In this document: piece after piece, positions 18,532-27,262 of the stretch
Layout: each line of letters starts with the position of its first letter
Numbering within the stretch: the first letter of the stretch is position 1
From: Gammaproteobacteria bacterium
Lineage (GTDB): Bacteria > Pseudomonadota > Gammaproteobacteria > Pseudomonadales > Azotimanducaceae
DNA length: 64,000 nucleotides
Assembly (NCBI GenBank): GCA_003247835.1
Contig: QJYB01000090.1
Location: 1 to 64,000, forward strand
Reading direction: 5' to 3'
Position numbers and translations under genes: made by a program
Notes under the pieces: generated by a model
Databases searched by the model: none
Told to the model about the DNA's origin: nothing
Seen by the model: only the letters and a program-made list of their open reading frames with translations

Positions 18532-21234
18532 CGCCTGGTCCCAGTTATCCCCGACCCCTGCATCCACCACCAGCTCCACCGACAGATCGGCTGCACCGGC
18601 CATGCGCTCGGTGACCCCGGCCACCACGGCATCCACGTCCGCCTCGGCGACCTCGAGCACCAGCTCGTCATGGACCTGCATGATCATCAGCGCGTCCAGA
18701 CCCGACTCGGGTAGCCAGCCGTCCACCGCCAGCATGGCCCGCTTGATGATGTCCGCCGCCGTGCCCTGCATGGGTGCGTTGATGGCCGTGCGCTCCGCCG
18801 CCTGACGCCGCTGGTGGTTGCGGCTGTTGATCTCCGGCAGATAGAGCCGGCGGCCGTAGACCGTTTCCACGTAGCCCTGGTCGTGGGCCACCGCCCGGGT
18901 CTGCTCCATGTACCGGGCCACGCCGGGATAGCGCGCGAAGTAGCGGTCGATGTAATCCTGGGCCAGCGTCCGGGAGATGGACAGCGCCCGGCCAAGGCCG
19001 AAAGCCGACATGCCGTAGATGAGACCGAAGTTGATGGCCTTGGCGTTGCGCCGCTGCTCGTCGCTCACCTCGTCGAGATCCACAGAGAAGACTTCCGCCG
19101 CCGTGGCCCGGTGAATGTCCTGGCCTTCCTCGAACGCCTTCTTCAGTCCCGCGTCGCCGGACAGGTGCGCCATGATCCGGAGCTCGATCTGGGAGTAATC
19201 CGCGGCGATGATCCTGCGCCCCCGGGGTGCGACGAAGGCCTGACGGATCTTGCGGCCGTCCGCCGTGCGGATGGGAATGTTCTGCAGGTTCGGATCCGTG
19301 GAGGAGAGCCGGCCTGTGGCGGCCACCGCCTGATGATAAGAGGTGTGCACGCGACCGGTCTTCTGGTTGATCTGCGCCGGCAGCTTGTCCGTGTAGGTGG
19401 ACTTGAGCTTGGCGAGGCTGCGGTAGTCCATGATCACCTGAGGCAGCTCGTAGTCCCGGGCCAGATCGATGAGCACCGGCTCCGCCGTGGACGGCTGACC
19501 CTTGGGCGTCTTCTTCAGCACCGGCAGCCCGAGCCGGTCGTACAGAATCTCCTGGAGCTGCTTGGGTGAATCCAGGTTGAACTCGCCGCCGGCCAGCTCG
19601 TGGGCCTGGGCGATGAGCGCCTCCATGCGTGACGCCAGCTCCCGGCTCTGCTCGTCGAGCAGCGCGCCGTCGATGAGGGTACCCGTGCGCTCCATGCGCG
19701 CGAGCACCGGCATGAGCGGCATCTCGATCTCCTCGAAAACCGACTTCAGGGACGGCTCCGCCTCGAGCCTCGGCCACAGCACCTGGTGCAGCTGCCAGGT
19801 GACGTCCGCATCCTCCGCGGCGTAATCCGCCGCCTGCTCCACAGGCACCTGGTCGAAGGTGATCTGTTTGCTCCCTTTGCCGGCAACGTCCTCGTAGGTG
19901 ATGGTCTCCCGATGCAGATACCGTCGCGCCAGATCGTCCATGTTGTGGCGGCTGCCGACGCTGTTCAGCACGTAGGATTCGAGCATGGTGTCGAAGGCGA
20001 TGCCGTCCACCGTCACCCCGTAACGGGCGAGCACATTGACGTCGTACTTCAGGTGCTGGCCCACCTTCTTCAGGTCCGGATCCGCGAGCAGCGGTTTCAG
20101 CTTCTCGAGCACCGTGGTGAGAGAGAGCTGCTTCGGGGCGCCGACGTAGTTGTGACCGGTGGGAATGTAGACGGCCGCTCCCGCCTCAGCGCAGAACGAG
20201 AATCCCACCAGCTCCGCGTCCATGTAGTCGAGGCTCGTGGTCTCCGTGTCCAGCGCGAAGGTGCCCGCCTTGCGGAGACTTTTCGCGAGCGCATCCAGGG
20301 CATCGGCGTCGGTGATGGTCCGGTAGCTCGCCTCCACCGCCGGTGGCGGCGCCTCCGCCGCGGGGGCGGACCCTGTGAGCTCCTCCGTCCAGGCCTTGAA
20401 CTCGAACCGTTCGAACAGCGAGCGCAGCGCGTCCGTGTCAGGCGCCTCGGGCACAAGATCGGCGATGCCCACAGGCAGGTCCACGTCACAGCGGATCTGC
20501 GTCAGCGACCGGGACATGGGCAGCTGGTCCAGCGCCTCGCGCAGGTTCTCGCCGATCTTGCCTTTGATCTCGTCGGCCCGGGCCATGACCGTGTCGAGGT
20601 CACCGTACTCGTTTAGCCACTTCGCTGCCGTCTTCGGGCCGACCTTGTTGACCCCCGGGATGTTGTCCACGGAGTCGCCCATGAGTGCGAGGTAGTCGAC
20701 GATCTGCTCCGGAGTGACTCCGAACTTCTCGACGACCCCGTCGCGGTCCATGGTGGTCTCGGTCATGGTGTTCACCAGGGTGACGTGGTCCGTCACCAGC
20801 TGTGCCATATCCTTGTCGCCGGTGGAGATCACCGTGTCCCGCCTGGCGGCGGTGGCTTCCGCAGCCAGCGTGCCGATCACGTCGTCCGCCTCCACGTCGT
20901 CGACGATCAGCAGCGGCAGGCCCATGGCGCGGATGATGTCGTGGATCGGTTGTATCTGCTCCCTGAGATCGTCCGGCATGGGCGGCCGATGGGCCTTGTA
21001 CTCGGGGTAGATGTCATTGCGGAAGGTCTTACCCTTGGCATCGAAGACCACGGCGATGGGGCTGTCCTGGTAGTCCTTGGCCAGCTTCCGGATCATGGCG
21101 ATGACCCCGCGGACCGCACCCGTGGGGAAATTGTCCGTGGTGCGCAGGTCGGGCAGCGCGTGATAGGCCCGGAACAGATACGAGCTGCCGTCCACCAGCA
21201 CGAGCGGTTTGTCCGACGGTCTTTGCGCCGCCAT
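18526..21234 (-). CDS. polA: DNA polymerase I
   Basis: DNA polymerase I of 902 aa for Okazaki-fragment maturation and repair. All three domains are present: the 5' nuclease (about 1-290, LVLVDGSSYLFRAYHAL start, IVDDVEADD), the 3'-5' exonuclease with intact FALDTETTSLD (about 325), and the polymerase domain (about 500-902) with AADYSQIELR, the O-helix region RRNAKAINFGLIYG and the catalytic MQVHDELVLEV. It is therefore proofreading-competent, not a Taq-like version. The ATG at 21234 (MAAQRPSDKP) is chosen; the frame continues upstream without homology. It is convergent with engB and divergent from the DUF2782 gene 55 bp away. Confidence 0.98.
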   Translation of the reverse strand: MAAQRPSDKPLVLVDGSSYLFRAYHALPDLRTTDNFPTGAVRGVIAMIRKLAKDYQDSPIAVVFDAKGKTFRNDIYPEYKAHRPPMPDDLREQIQPIHDIIRAMGLPLLIVDDVEADDVIGTLAAEATAARRDTVISTGDKDMAQLVTDHVTLVNTMTETTMDRDGVVEKFGVTPEQIVDYLALMGDSVDNIPGVNKVGPKTAAKWLNEYGDLDTVMARADEIKGKIGENLREALDQLPMSRSLTQIRCDVDLPVGIADLVPEAPDTDALRSLFERFEFKAWTEELTGSAPAAEAPPPAVEASYRTITDADALDALAKSLRKAGTFALDTETTSLDYMDAELVGFSFCAEAGAAVYIPTGHNYVGAPKQLSLTTVLEKLKPLLADPDLKKVGQHLKYDVNVLARYGVTVDGIAFDTMLESYVLNSVGSRHNMDDLARRYLHRETITYEDVAGKGSKQITFDQVPVEQAADYAAEDADVTWQLHQVLWPRLEAEPSLKSVFEEIEMPLMPVLARMERTGTLIDGALLDEQSRELASRMEALIAQAHELAGGEFNLDSPKQLQEILYDRLGLPVLKKTPKGQPSTAEPVLIDLARDYELPQVIMDYRSLAKLKSTYTDKLPAQINQKTGRVHTSYHQAVAATGRLSSTDPNLQNIPIRTADGRKIRQAFVAPRGRRIIAADYSQIELRIMAHLSGDAGLKKAFEEGQDIHRATAAEVFSVDLDEVSDEQRRNAKAINFGLIYGMSAFGLGRALSISRTLAQDYIDRYFARYPGVARYMEQTRAVAHDQGYVETVYGRRLYLPEINSRNHQRRQAAERTAINAPMQGTAADIIKRAMLAVDGWLPESGLDALMIMQVHDELVLEVAEADVDAVVAGVTERMAGAADLSVELVVDAGVGDNWDQAH

Positions 21235-21289
21235 CTGCTGTCCTCTCCGTGTCTTTGCTACCATTCTACTTGAGCTCGAGGGTGGTGCG

Positions 21290-21613
21290 ATGCGGTCAGA
21301 GACAAACAGGATTTTCGGGATCTCACTCGGGCGCTGCCTGCTGCTCGCGCTGCTTGCGTTCACCCCCGTTGTGCCGTCGATCAGCGCCTTCGGCGCCGAG
21401 CTCGAGGACATTCAGGGACCCGACGTGACCATCGTCGAGGAGGAAGACCGTACGGTCACGGAGTACCGCCAGAACGGCTACCTGCGCATGATCCGCGTGG
21501 TGCCGAAGATCGGTAAGCCCTACTACCTGGTGCCGCGGGATCCGACCACCGGTATCCAGGACCTGGAGCGCGCAGACACCCTGCTGCCGAGCTGGGTCAT
21601 CGTGGAGTTCTGA
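21290..21613 (+). CDS. DUF2782 family secreted protein
   Basis: Small protein of 107 aa with an N-terminal signal-type hydrophobic segment (about 12-34) and a mature domain of about 70 residues. The pattern VTIVEEEDRTVTEYRQNGYLRMIRV with PKIGKPYYLV is the DUF2782 family; no biochemical role is known. The ATG at 21290 has GAGGGT about 10 bp upstream and gives the proper signal peptide. It is 10 bp upstream of thrB on the same strand, the same arrangement as I recall in Pseudomonas between polA and thrB. Confidence 0.88.
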   Translation: MRSETNRIFGISLGRCLLLALLAFTPVVPSISAFGAELEDIQGPDVTIVEEEDRTVTEYRQNGYLRMIRVVPKIGKPYYLVPRDPTTGIQDLERADTLLPSWVIVEF

Positions 21614-21623
21614 TCGCCCGCTC

Positions 21624-22595
21624 ATGAATGCGATCACCAAACTGGATGTGCTGGACCTCGAGCAGACGCTCGCGCAGTACGACGTCGGCGAGCTGGTCCG
21701 GTACTGGCCCGCCGCCAACGGCATCGAGAACAGCAATTACTTCATCCGCACCCTGGACGATGGACGCGAGCGGGAGTTCGTGCTGACCATCATGGAGCAG
21801 CCGTCCAATTCCGGCAGTGCGTACGTTCCCTTGTTAGACCGTTGTGTCCGCGCGGGCCTGCCGGTGGCGGCCGTGCTGCGCAACGACCGGGGCGAGGCCG
21901 TCGACCACCATGACGGCAAGCTCGTGCTGCTGTCCCGGCGCCTGCCCGGCCGGCACGTCTACAACCCGACGCTCAAGCAGGTTGCCGCGCTGGCCCGGTT
22001 CGTCGCGCGCTTTCACCTTGCGACTGCGGACTGGGATCATCCGGTGCCGGACTATCCGCGCACCGCGCCGTGGCTCGACCAGCAGGCCGAGCTCGTTCAG
22101 GGTCATCTGCCCTGGATCACCCGGTCGCTGCTCACCGACAGCGTGCGCGAGGTGGGCTCGCTGCTTGGCCGTGAGGACGTCGCCATGCTGCCGAAGGGCA
22201 TCGTTCACGGCGACCTGTTTCGCGACAACGTGCTCTTCAACGAACGTGGACTGACCGGCGTGCTCGACTTTCACCACGCATCGCGAGGTTACCTGCTCTA
22301 CGATCTGGCGGTGGCGGCCAACGACTGGTGCACGGACTCCACCGGCCTGCTCAACCTGGACCGGACCACCGAGCTGCTGCGCGCCTACCACCGCATCCGG
22401 CCGCTGACGGGCAACGAGATCCGGCTGTTTCCCGCGTTCGCGCTCTATGCTGCGCTCGCGTTCTGGCTGTCCCGCCTGACCGTGGCGGTTCGCCGCCGCC
22501 GCGACGTACGCTCCAACAATCCCGCGGAATTCGAACGCATCGTCGCCCAGCACAAGGCGCACTTCTTTTACCTAAACGAGCGAGAGCTCGTTTAG
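21624..22595 (+). CDS. thrB: Homoserine kinase, Pseudomonas type (choline-kinase fold)
   Basis: Homoserine kinase of 323 aa of the APH/choline-kinase-like type used by Pseudomonas, not the GHMP-type ThrB of E. coli. It phosphorylates homoserine in threonine synthesis. Visible are the nucleotide region with GIENSNYF (about 33-40), the Brenner motif HGDLFRDNVLF (about 194-204) with catalytic Asp and Asn, and VLDFHHA (about 213-219). thrC is not in the window. It follows the DUF2782 gene by 10 bp. The stop codon lies inside the first arm-to-arm hairpin of a tandem-repeat tract, so the 3' end of the gene has been shaped by the repeat. Confidence 0.92.
   Translation: MNAITKLDVLDLEQTLAQYDVGELVRYWPAANGIENSNYFIRTLDDGREREFVLTIMEQPSNSGSAYVPLLDRCVRAGLPVAAVLRNDRGEAVDHHDGKLVLLSRRLPGRHVYNPTLKQVAALARFVARFHLATADWDHPVPDYPRTAPWLDQQAELVQGHLPWITRSLLTDSVREVGSLLGREDVAMLPKGIVHGDLFRDNVLFNERGLTGVLDFHHASRGYLLYDLAVAANDWCTDSTGLLNLDRTTELLRAYHRIRPLTGNEIRLFPAFALYAALAFWLSRLTVAVRRRRDVRSNNPAEFERIVAQHKAHFFYLNERELV
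22572..22595. terminator. Hairpin with GAGA loop at thrB stop
   Basis: CTAAACGAGC (22572-22581), GAGA, and GCTCGTTTAG (22586-22595) form a perfect 10-bp stem with a GNRA-type tetraloop. The thrB stop codon (TAG, 22593-22595) ends the second arm. It is likely a terminator or mRNA-stabilising stem. Confidence 0.6.
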
Positions 22596-22679
22596 ACCTG
22601 AACTGAGCGAGAGCTCGTTTAGACCTGAACTGAGCGAGAGCTCATTAGGCATGAACTGAGCGGGAGCTAACCTGAACGA
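22578..22679 (+). repeat. Tandem repeat, about 27 bp unit, four copies
   Basis: Units begin with GAGCGAGAGCTCG and end with CTGAACT. Unit 1 (22578-22604) and unit 2 (22605-22631) are identical over 27 bp. Unit 3 (22632-22657) is 26 bp with changes (CTCATTAGGCAT). Unit 4 (22658-22679) is shorter and diverged. Each unit keeps the core GAGC-GAGA-GCTC or a variant, so each can fold a small stem. It lies between thrB and the convergent egtD end (22691). Confidence 0.85.
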
Positions 22680-22690
22680 ACCATGCGCGT

Positions 22691-23638
22691 TCAGGCCTCC
22701 GCCGTCGCCTCGAGCAGAAACACGCCGAACCAGCCCTGCGCATCCGTAAAGGCGCCGACCCGGCTGAATCCCGCCCGGGCGGCCAGCGCCAGAAAGTCGT
22801 CGGGATCGTATTTGAAGGAATTCTCCGTGTGCACCGATTCGCCGGCCTCGAACCGGATCCGGGTGTCGCCGATCTGCACCTCGTGGGTCTCGGCGACGTC
22901 GAGAAACATCTGCACCGCGCCGACGTCCGCGTTGTACGCCGCCCGGTGCGCGAACCGTCCGGGATCGAGTTCGACACCCAGCACATCGGCCAGGTGCCTG
23001 AGCAGATTGAGATTGAAGTCTGCGGTGACGCCGGCCGCGTCGTCGTAAGCAGCTTCCAGGACGTGCACGTCCTTCTTCAGATCCACACCGATGATGAGTC
23101 GGCCGCCCTCGCCCACGGTATTGCGGATGCGGCCGAGAAAGGCCTGCGCCTCCACGGGATCGAAGTTACCAATGCTGGAGCCCGGGAAAAAACCCACCTT
23201 GGGCATGCGACGCACCACGGCGGGCAGCTCGAACGCGCTGGTGAAGTCCGCGCACACCGGATAGATGGCGAGGGCGGGGAAGTCGCTGCGCAGTCTTTCC
23301 GCCATGTCCACCAGGTGGTCTCCCGAGATGTCCACCGGAACGTAGGCGGCAGGCGCCACCTCCTCTAGCACCTTGCGGATCTTCAGACTCGAGCCGGATC
23401 CGTATTCAACCAGGCAGGAGCCCGGACCAATGGAACGGGCGATGTCCGGCATGTGCGCATCGAAGATCGCGAGCTCCGTGCGCGTCAGGTAGTACTCGGG
23501 CAGGGCGGTGATGGCTTCGAAGAGCCTCGACCCCCGCTCGTCGTAGAAGTACTTCGGCGGCAGCCATTTTGGCTCGGCGGTGAGCCCGCGAAGCACCTCG
23601 GCTTCGACATCCGTAGATTCGGGTTTGAGATCGAACAC
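22691..23638 (-). CDS. egtD: Histidine N-alpha-methyltransferase (ergothioneine synthesis)
   Basis: SAM-dependent enzyme of 315 aa that trimethylates histidine to hercynine, the first step of ergothioneine synthesis. Family features are PKWLPPKYFYDERGSRLFE (about 23-41), the SAM loop VEYGSGSSLK (about 77-86), PVDIS, FFPGSSIGN and the Asn/Tyr-rich histidine site in TADFNLNLLRHL. The GTG at 23638 is the first ordinary start codon; a GGGAGG site sits further upstream, 6 bp before an in-frame ATC, so the true N-terminus may be about 13 residues longer. egtB is 61 bp upstream on the same strand, which fixes the pathway. Confidence 0.93.
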   Translation of the reverse strand: MFDLKPESTDVEAEVLRGLTAEPKWLPPKYFYDERGSRLFEAITALPEYYLTRTELAIFDAHMPDIARSIGPGSCLVEYGSGSSLKIRKVLEEVAPAAYVPVDISGDHLVDMAERLRSDFPALAIYPVCADFTSAFELPAVVRRMPKVGFFPGSSIGNFDPVEAQAFLGRIRNTVGEGGRLIIGVDLKKDVHVLEAAYDDAAGVTADFNLNLLRHLADVLGVELDPGRFAHRAAYNADVGAVQMFLDVAETHEVQIGDTRIRFEAGESVHTENSFKYDPDDFLALAARAGFSRVGAFTDAQGWFGVFLLEATAEA

Positions 23639-23699
23639 CTCGAAGGGTGCCGCTTGCGCACGCGTGTTGATGGTGTGCCTCCCTGCGTTCCGTTGCCGT

Positions 23700-25040
23700 T
23701 CAGGCGTCCTTGGCCAGACGGATGCCGGTGAATTGCCAGCGATCCGGCGGATAGAAGAAGTTCCGGTAGCTCACCCGTACGTGACCCGCCGGGGTGGCAC
23801 AGGAGCCGCCGCGCAGCACCAGCTGGTTCGCCATGAACTTGCCGTTGTACTCACCAAGGGTGCCCGGTAGCGGCTGGTAACCAGGGTAGGGTGCGTAACT
23901 GCTCGACGTCCACTCCCAGGTGTCACCGAACAGCTGGCCGATGAGCCCGGTCTCCTCGACGCTGGCGGGATGACTCGCCGGTTCCGGGTGCAGAACGCCG
24001 TCATCCGCAAAGTTGCCGCGCGGTGTCACACCGAAGGTGGCGGTTTCCCATTCCCCTTCCGTGGGCAGCCGGTAGCCGGCCCAGCGCGCGAAGGCATCCG
24101 CCTCATAGGCAGAAACATGGGTCACGGGTACGGAACCGCCGGCCTCGGTGAGTCCCGACAACCGGTACTCCCACCACACGCCGTTCTGCCGTGACCAGTA
24201 TCGGGGTGCTTCGATGCGATGCTCCGCCACCCACTGCCAGCCGTCGGACAGCCACAGTGACGGATTCGTGTAGCCGCCGTCCGCCATGAAGTCCAGATAC
24301 TCCGCCGACGTCACCACCCGGTCGGACAGGGCGTAGGGCGCCAGGTACACCGGGTGCCGGGGCAGCTCGTTGTCGAAGCAGAAGTCCACGTCCGGGGTCG
24401 CACCGATCTCGACCAGACCGCCGGAAAAGCTGACGAAGCCCAGGTCCCGGGGTGGCTCCATCGGCGCTGCCGGCCTGTCCAGATATGGTGGTGCCAGCGG
24501 GTTCGCGCCCAGGTTCGCCTTCAGATCCGTGACCAGCAGCTCCTGATGCTGCTGCTCGTGCTGCAGACCGAGCTCGGTGCGCGTTGCCACGTCGTCATCC
24601 TCGGTGCGTTCGAGCAGCTGCCCCATGTGCTCGTCCACATGGGCCCGGTAGTCCATGATCTCGGCGACGGTGGGGCGCGACAGACGGCCCCGCTCCGCCC
24701 GCGGGAAGGGTTGCCCCACTCCGTTATAGTAGGAGTTGAACAGGAACTCGTAGCGGGGGTGGAAGACCGCATAACCCGGCAGGTACGGCTTCAGCAGAAA
24801 CGTCTCGAAGAACCAGCTGGTGTGCGCCAGGTGCCACTTGGGCGGGCTGGCCTCCGGGATCGGCTGAACCACGTAATCCTCGATCGCGAGCGGGGCGCAG
24901 AGCCGTTCGCTCACGGCGCGGATCTGCCCGTAACGCTCGCGCAGCCCAGGGTTCGCCGTGTCGGCTGCACCGGTTGCAGGGAACGTTACTGGTCGTCTCG
25001 GTTCAGAAATCGGCAGCGAGGCTTCGGAAAGCAGCCACAA
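23700..25040 (-). CDS. egtB: Ergothioneine sulfoxide synthase EgtB
   Basis: Non-heme iron enzyme of about 446 aa that couples hercynine to a thiol and O2 to make the sulfoxide precursor of ergothioneine. The N-terminal DinB-like domain carries the iron ligands: HLAHTSWF and HEQQHQE (HX3HXE). The C-terminal FGE-sulfatase fold shows VTHVSAYEADAFARW, GYRLPTEGEWE and the GDTWEWTSSSYAPYPGY site. The start is uncertain: no ATG is near the homologous N-terminus, and TTG at 25040 is proposed, overlapping the SCO1 3' end by 38 bp. The overlap implies co-transcription with the cytochrome-oxidase genes. egtC and egtE are absent nearby. Confidence 0.92.
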   Translation of the reverse strand: MWLLSEASLPISEPRRPVTFPATGAADTANPGLRERYGQIRAVSERLCAPLAIEDYVVQPIPEASPPKWHLAHTSWFFETFLLKPYLPGYAVFHPRYEFLFNSYYNGVGQPFPRAERGRLSRPTVAEIMDYRAHVDEHMGQLLERTEDDDVATRTELGLQHEQQHQELLVTDLKANLGANPLAPPYLDRPAAPMEPPRDLGFVSFSGGLVEIGATPDVDFCFDNELPRHPVYLAPYALSDRVVTSAEYLDFMADGGYTNPSLWLSDGWQWVAEHRIEAPRYWSRQNGVWWEYRLSGLTEAGGSVPVTHVSAYEADAFARWAGYRLPTEGEWETATFGVTPRGNFADDGVLHPEPASHPASVEETGLIGQLFGDTWEWTSSSYAPYPGYQPLPGTLGEYNGKFMANQLVLRGGSCATPAGHVRVSYRNFFYPPDRWQFTGIRLAKDA

Positions 25041-25647
25041 TGGTATCAGCTTGTTGCGGATATTTGATGAACCCGTGGTAGTGGCCCCGGGGATTGATGA
25101 TGACGATGTTGGCGGTGTGGTCCACCTGATAGGCATCCGGATCGGGTTCGCCGTTCTCATCCACCACCGGTACCTTGGCGAAGGCCACATTCACCTGTTC
25201 GGCGAATGCCGCGATGGCGTCCCGGTTGCCCCGCACACCGATGAAGTCCGGTGAAAATGCCGTGGTGTAGGCCGCCAGGGACTCGGCGTCGTCGCGCTCG
25301 GGGTCCACGGTGACCAGCACGCCTTGAAAAGTATCCCCGTCACCCAGCATCCGGCGGGCCTGGCCCATCACCGCCATGGTGGTGGGGCAGACGTCCGGAC
25401 AGTTGGTGAAGCCGAAGAAGGCGAACGTCCAGTGGCCGGTGAGCGACGCCTGGGTGAACGGCTCACCGGTGTGGGTGGTGAGCTCGAAGGGTGCGATCTC
25501 CCGCGGCCGCGGCAGGATGAACACCCCCTGATCGCGAAGCTGTTCCGCCGTCAGCACGGGGGTGCGGGTCACGGAGTAGACGAACAGCCCCACCACCACG
25601 GCCACGAAACCAAGGCACAGGGCCACCGTCTTCTGCAGGCCGGTCAC
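25003..25647 (-). CDS. SCO1/SenC copper chaperone
   Basis: Membrane-anchored thioredoxin-fold copper chaperone of 214 aa that helps build the CuA centre of cytochrome oxidase subunit II. An N-terminal anchor (about 8-26) precedes the domain with the CPDVCP motif (CxxxC, about 83-88) and the distal copper His in VDHTANIVI (about 176). All copper ligands are present. It is 5 bp downstream of cyoE and its last 38 bp overlap the proposed egtB start. Position at the end of the cox cluster supports the role. Confidence 0.94.
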   Translation of the reverse strand: MTGLQKTVALCLGFVAVVVGLFVYSVTRTPVLTAEQLRDQGVFILPRPREIAPFELTTHTGEPFTQASLTGHWTFAFFGFTNCPDVCPTTMAVMGQARRMLGDGDTFQGVLVTVDPERDDAESLAAYTTAFSPDFIGVRGNRDAIAAFAEQVNVAFAKVPVVDENGEPDPDAYQVDHTANIVIINPRGHYHGFIKYPQQADTIVAAFRSLAADF

Positions 25648-25651
25648 GGAA

Positions 25652-26596
25652 TCAGACGCCCGTCAGGCTGATCGTCGGTTCCGCCGCCGGCAGGAAGCCG
25701 GTGCCGATACCCGCCACCACCAGATAGTGATCCACCAGCAGCACGATGAAGAGCAGCATCAGATAGAGGATGGAGTAACGGAAGGTCTCCATGGGCGCTC
25801 TGGGGTTGCGGTTCCTGAGCAGCACCACGGCCCAGTAGAGGAAGCCGCCGCCGAGGGCTGTCGCGCCGGCCAGATAGAGCAGACCGCTCATGCCGATCAC
25901 GAACGGCAGCAGGCTGCCGGCGAACAGGATCAGCGTGTAGAACAGGATGTGCCAGCGGGTGTACGCGTCGCCGTGGGTCACCGGCAGCATTGGGATGTCG
26001 GCGGTCTCGTACTCGGACTTGCGTTCCAGCGCCAGCGCCCAGAAATGCGGCGGGGTCCAGGCGAAGATGATGAGCACCAGCAGCAGAGCGCCCGGCTCGA
26101 TGCTGTTGCTGACCGCCGCCCAGCCGAACAGCGGCGGTGCGGCACCGAACAGCCCGCCGATGACGATGTTCTGCGGGGTCGCGCGCTTCAGAAAGAGGGT
26201 GTAGATCAGTCCGTAACCGATCCAGCTCGCCAGGTTGAGCCAGGCGGTGAGCGGGTTCACCCCGAAATAGAGCACGACCATGCCGGCAATACCGGTCACC
26301 GCGGAGAAGGTGAGCGCGGCCGTCGTGTCCACTCTGCCCGTCGCCACCGGTCGGGCGCGGGTACGCGCCATGCGGGCGTCGATCTCCGCATCGGCGATGT
26401 GATTCACCACCGCCGCGGAGCCGGCGACCAGGGCAATGCCGGTGAGGCCGAATACCAGCACGTTCCACGGCACCATGCCCGGTACCGCCAGGAACATGCC
26501 GACCAGCGCGCAGAGCAGCATGAGCAGCACCACGCGGGGCTTGGTCATCTCCAGGTAGTCCCGCCAGCTCGCGCCGGCGATGGTCAGTTCGCTCAC
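25652..26596 (-). CDS. cyoE: Protoheme IX farnesyltransferase (heme O synthase)
   Basis: Polytopic UbiA-family prenyltransferase of 314 aa that converts heme B to heme O. About nine membrane helices are present. The prenyl-diphosphate motif is seen as NHIADAEIDARMARTRARP (about 65-83). The second motif is RKSEYETADIPML. The usual next gene product, heme A synthase CtaA, is not encoded upstream, unlike most aa3/caa3 clusters. It sits between the SCO-like gene (102 bp upstream) and SCO1 (5 bp downstream). The name ctaB is a synonym. Confidence 0.96.
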   Translation of the reverse strand: MSELTIAGASWRDYLEMTKPRVVLLMLLCALVGMFLAVPGMVPWNVLVFGLTGIALVAGSAAVVNHIADAEIDARMARTRARPVATGRVDTTAALTFSAVTGIAGMVVLYFGVNPLTAWLNLASWIGYGLIYTLFLKRATPQNIVIGGLFGAAPPLFGWAAVSNSIEPGALLLVLIIFAWTPPHFWALALERKSEYETADIPMLPVTHGDAYTRWHILFYTLILFAGSLLPFVIGMSGLLYLAGATALGGGFLYWAVVLLRNRNPRAPMETFRYSILYLMLLFIVLLVDHYLVVAGIGTGFLPAAEPTISLTGV

Positions 26597-26698
26597 TTAT
26601 GTTTCCTTGGCCGGACGGACCCGTTCGGTCGGCGGGGCGCCGTATTCTAGTCAAACGGGCCGCCCGATTCACCTCGGGCGATGTGTTTGCCGGGCGCT

Positions 26699-27262
26699 TC
26701 AGCCGATCTGAGAGAGCTTCAGCAGTTTTTTCAGGTCCTCGAGCACGGGCTTGCCCGCGTCGGCCAGGGGATAGAAGAGCACCAGGTTGCCGATGGGATC
26801 GACGATGTAGACCCCTTCGTCCAGGCCCGTGAGCGAACCGGTGAGATGCACCACCCTCGGATACTCGTCCAGCACCGATGGACTCTCCACGGACCGCGTC
26901 AGCAGACCACGCTGCACCCGATCGGCGTCCTTGTTGAGCAGCACGTGCAGCTGGCGCAGCTGATGAACGGCAGTTTCGCACTCGGCGTCGCAGCCGTCTG
27001 GGGCCACCACCCACAACCACCAGGTGCCGCCTTCGGTGAGCACCTGGCCCCGATCATCCGTCAGGCCGAGCTCGGCTACCGTCCGGTGGGGATCGACGAA
27101 GGTACCCTGATTCGTGGTCCCCCACACGCCGCCGGTCCGTGCCGTATAGAACAGCACGTATGCTGCTCCCAGAGTGACGAAGGCAATGGCAAACATCCCC
27201 AGCAGCATCCGCCGGTTTTTCTGTTGCGCGTTCTGCGCGTCATCCGTCATTCGAACCGTCAC
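26699..27262 (-). CDS. SCO-like thioredoxin-fold protein of the cox cluster
   Basis: Protein of 187 aa with one N-terminal membrane anchor (about 19-42) and a periplasmic domain. The segment APDGCDAECETAVHQLRQLH (about 87-106) has a CxxxC pair in the place of the SCO copper site, and YIVDPIGNLVLFY resembles the fold's last strands. The distal His of SCO1 is not evident at the expected site, so copper binding is uncertain. Pseudomonas-type cox clusters carry a similar unnamed gene between SURF1 and ctaA. The start overlaps the SURF1 end by 23 bp, so the two are coupled. Confidence 0.8.
   Translation of the reverse strand: MTVRMTDDAQNAQQKNRRMLLGMFAIAFVTLGAAYVLFYTARTGGVWGTTNQGTFVDPHRTVAELGLTDDRGQVLTEGGTWWLWVVAPDGCDAECETAVHQLRQLHVLLNKDADRVQRGLLTRSVESPSVLDEYPRVVHLTGSLTGLDEGVYIVDPIGNLVLFYPLADAGKPVLEDLKKLLKLSQIG

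Noticed and set aside
22578-22679. CRISPR array
   Set aside because: The repeats are directly adjacent without spacers, units decay and no cas genes are in the window.
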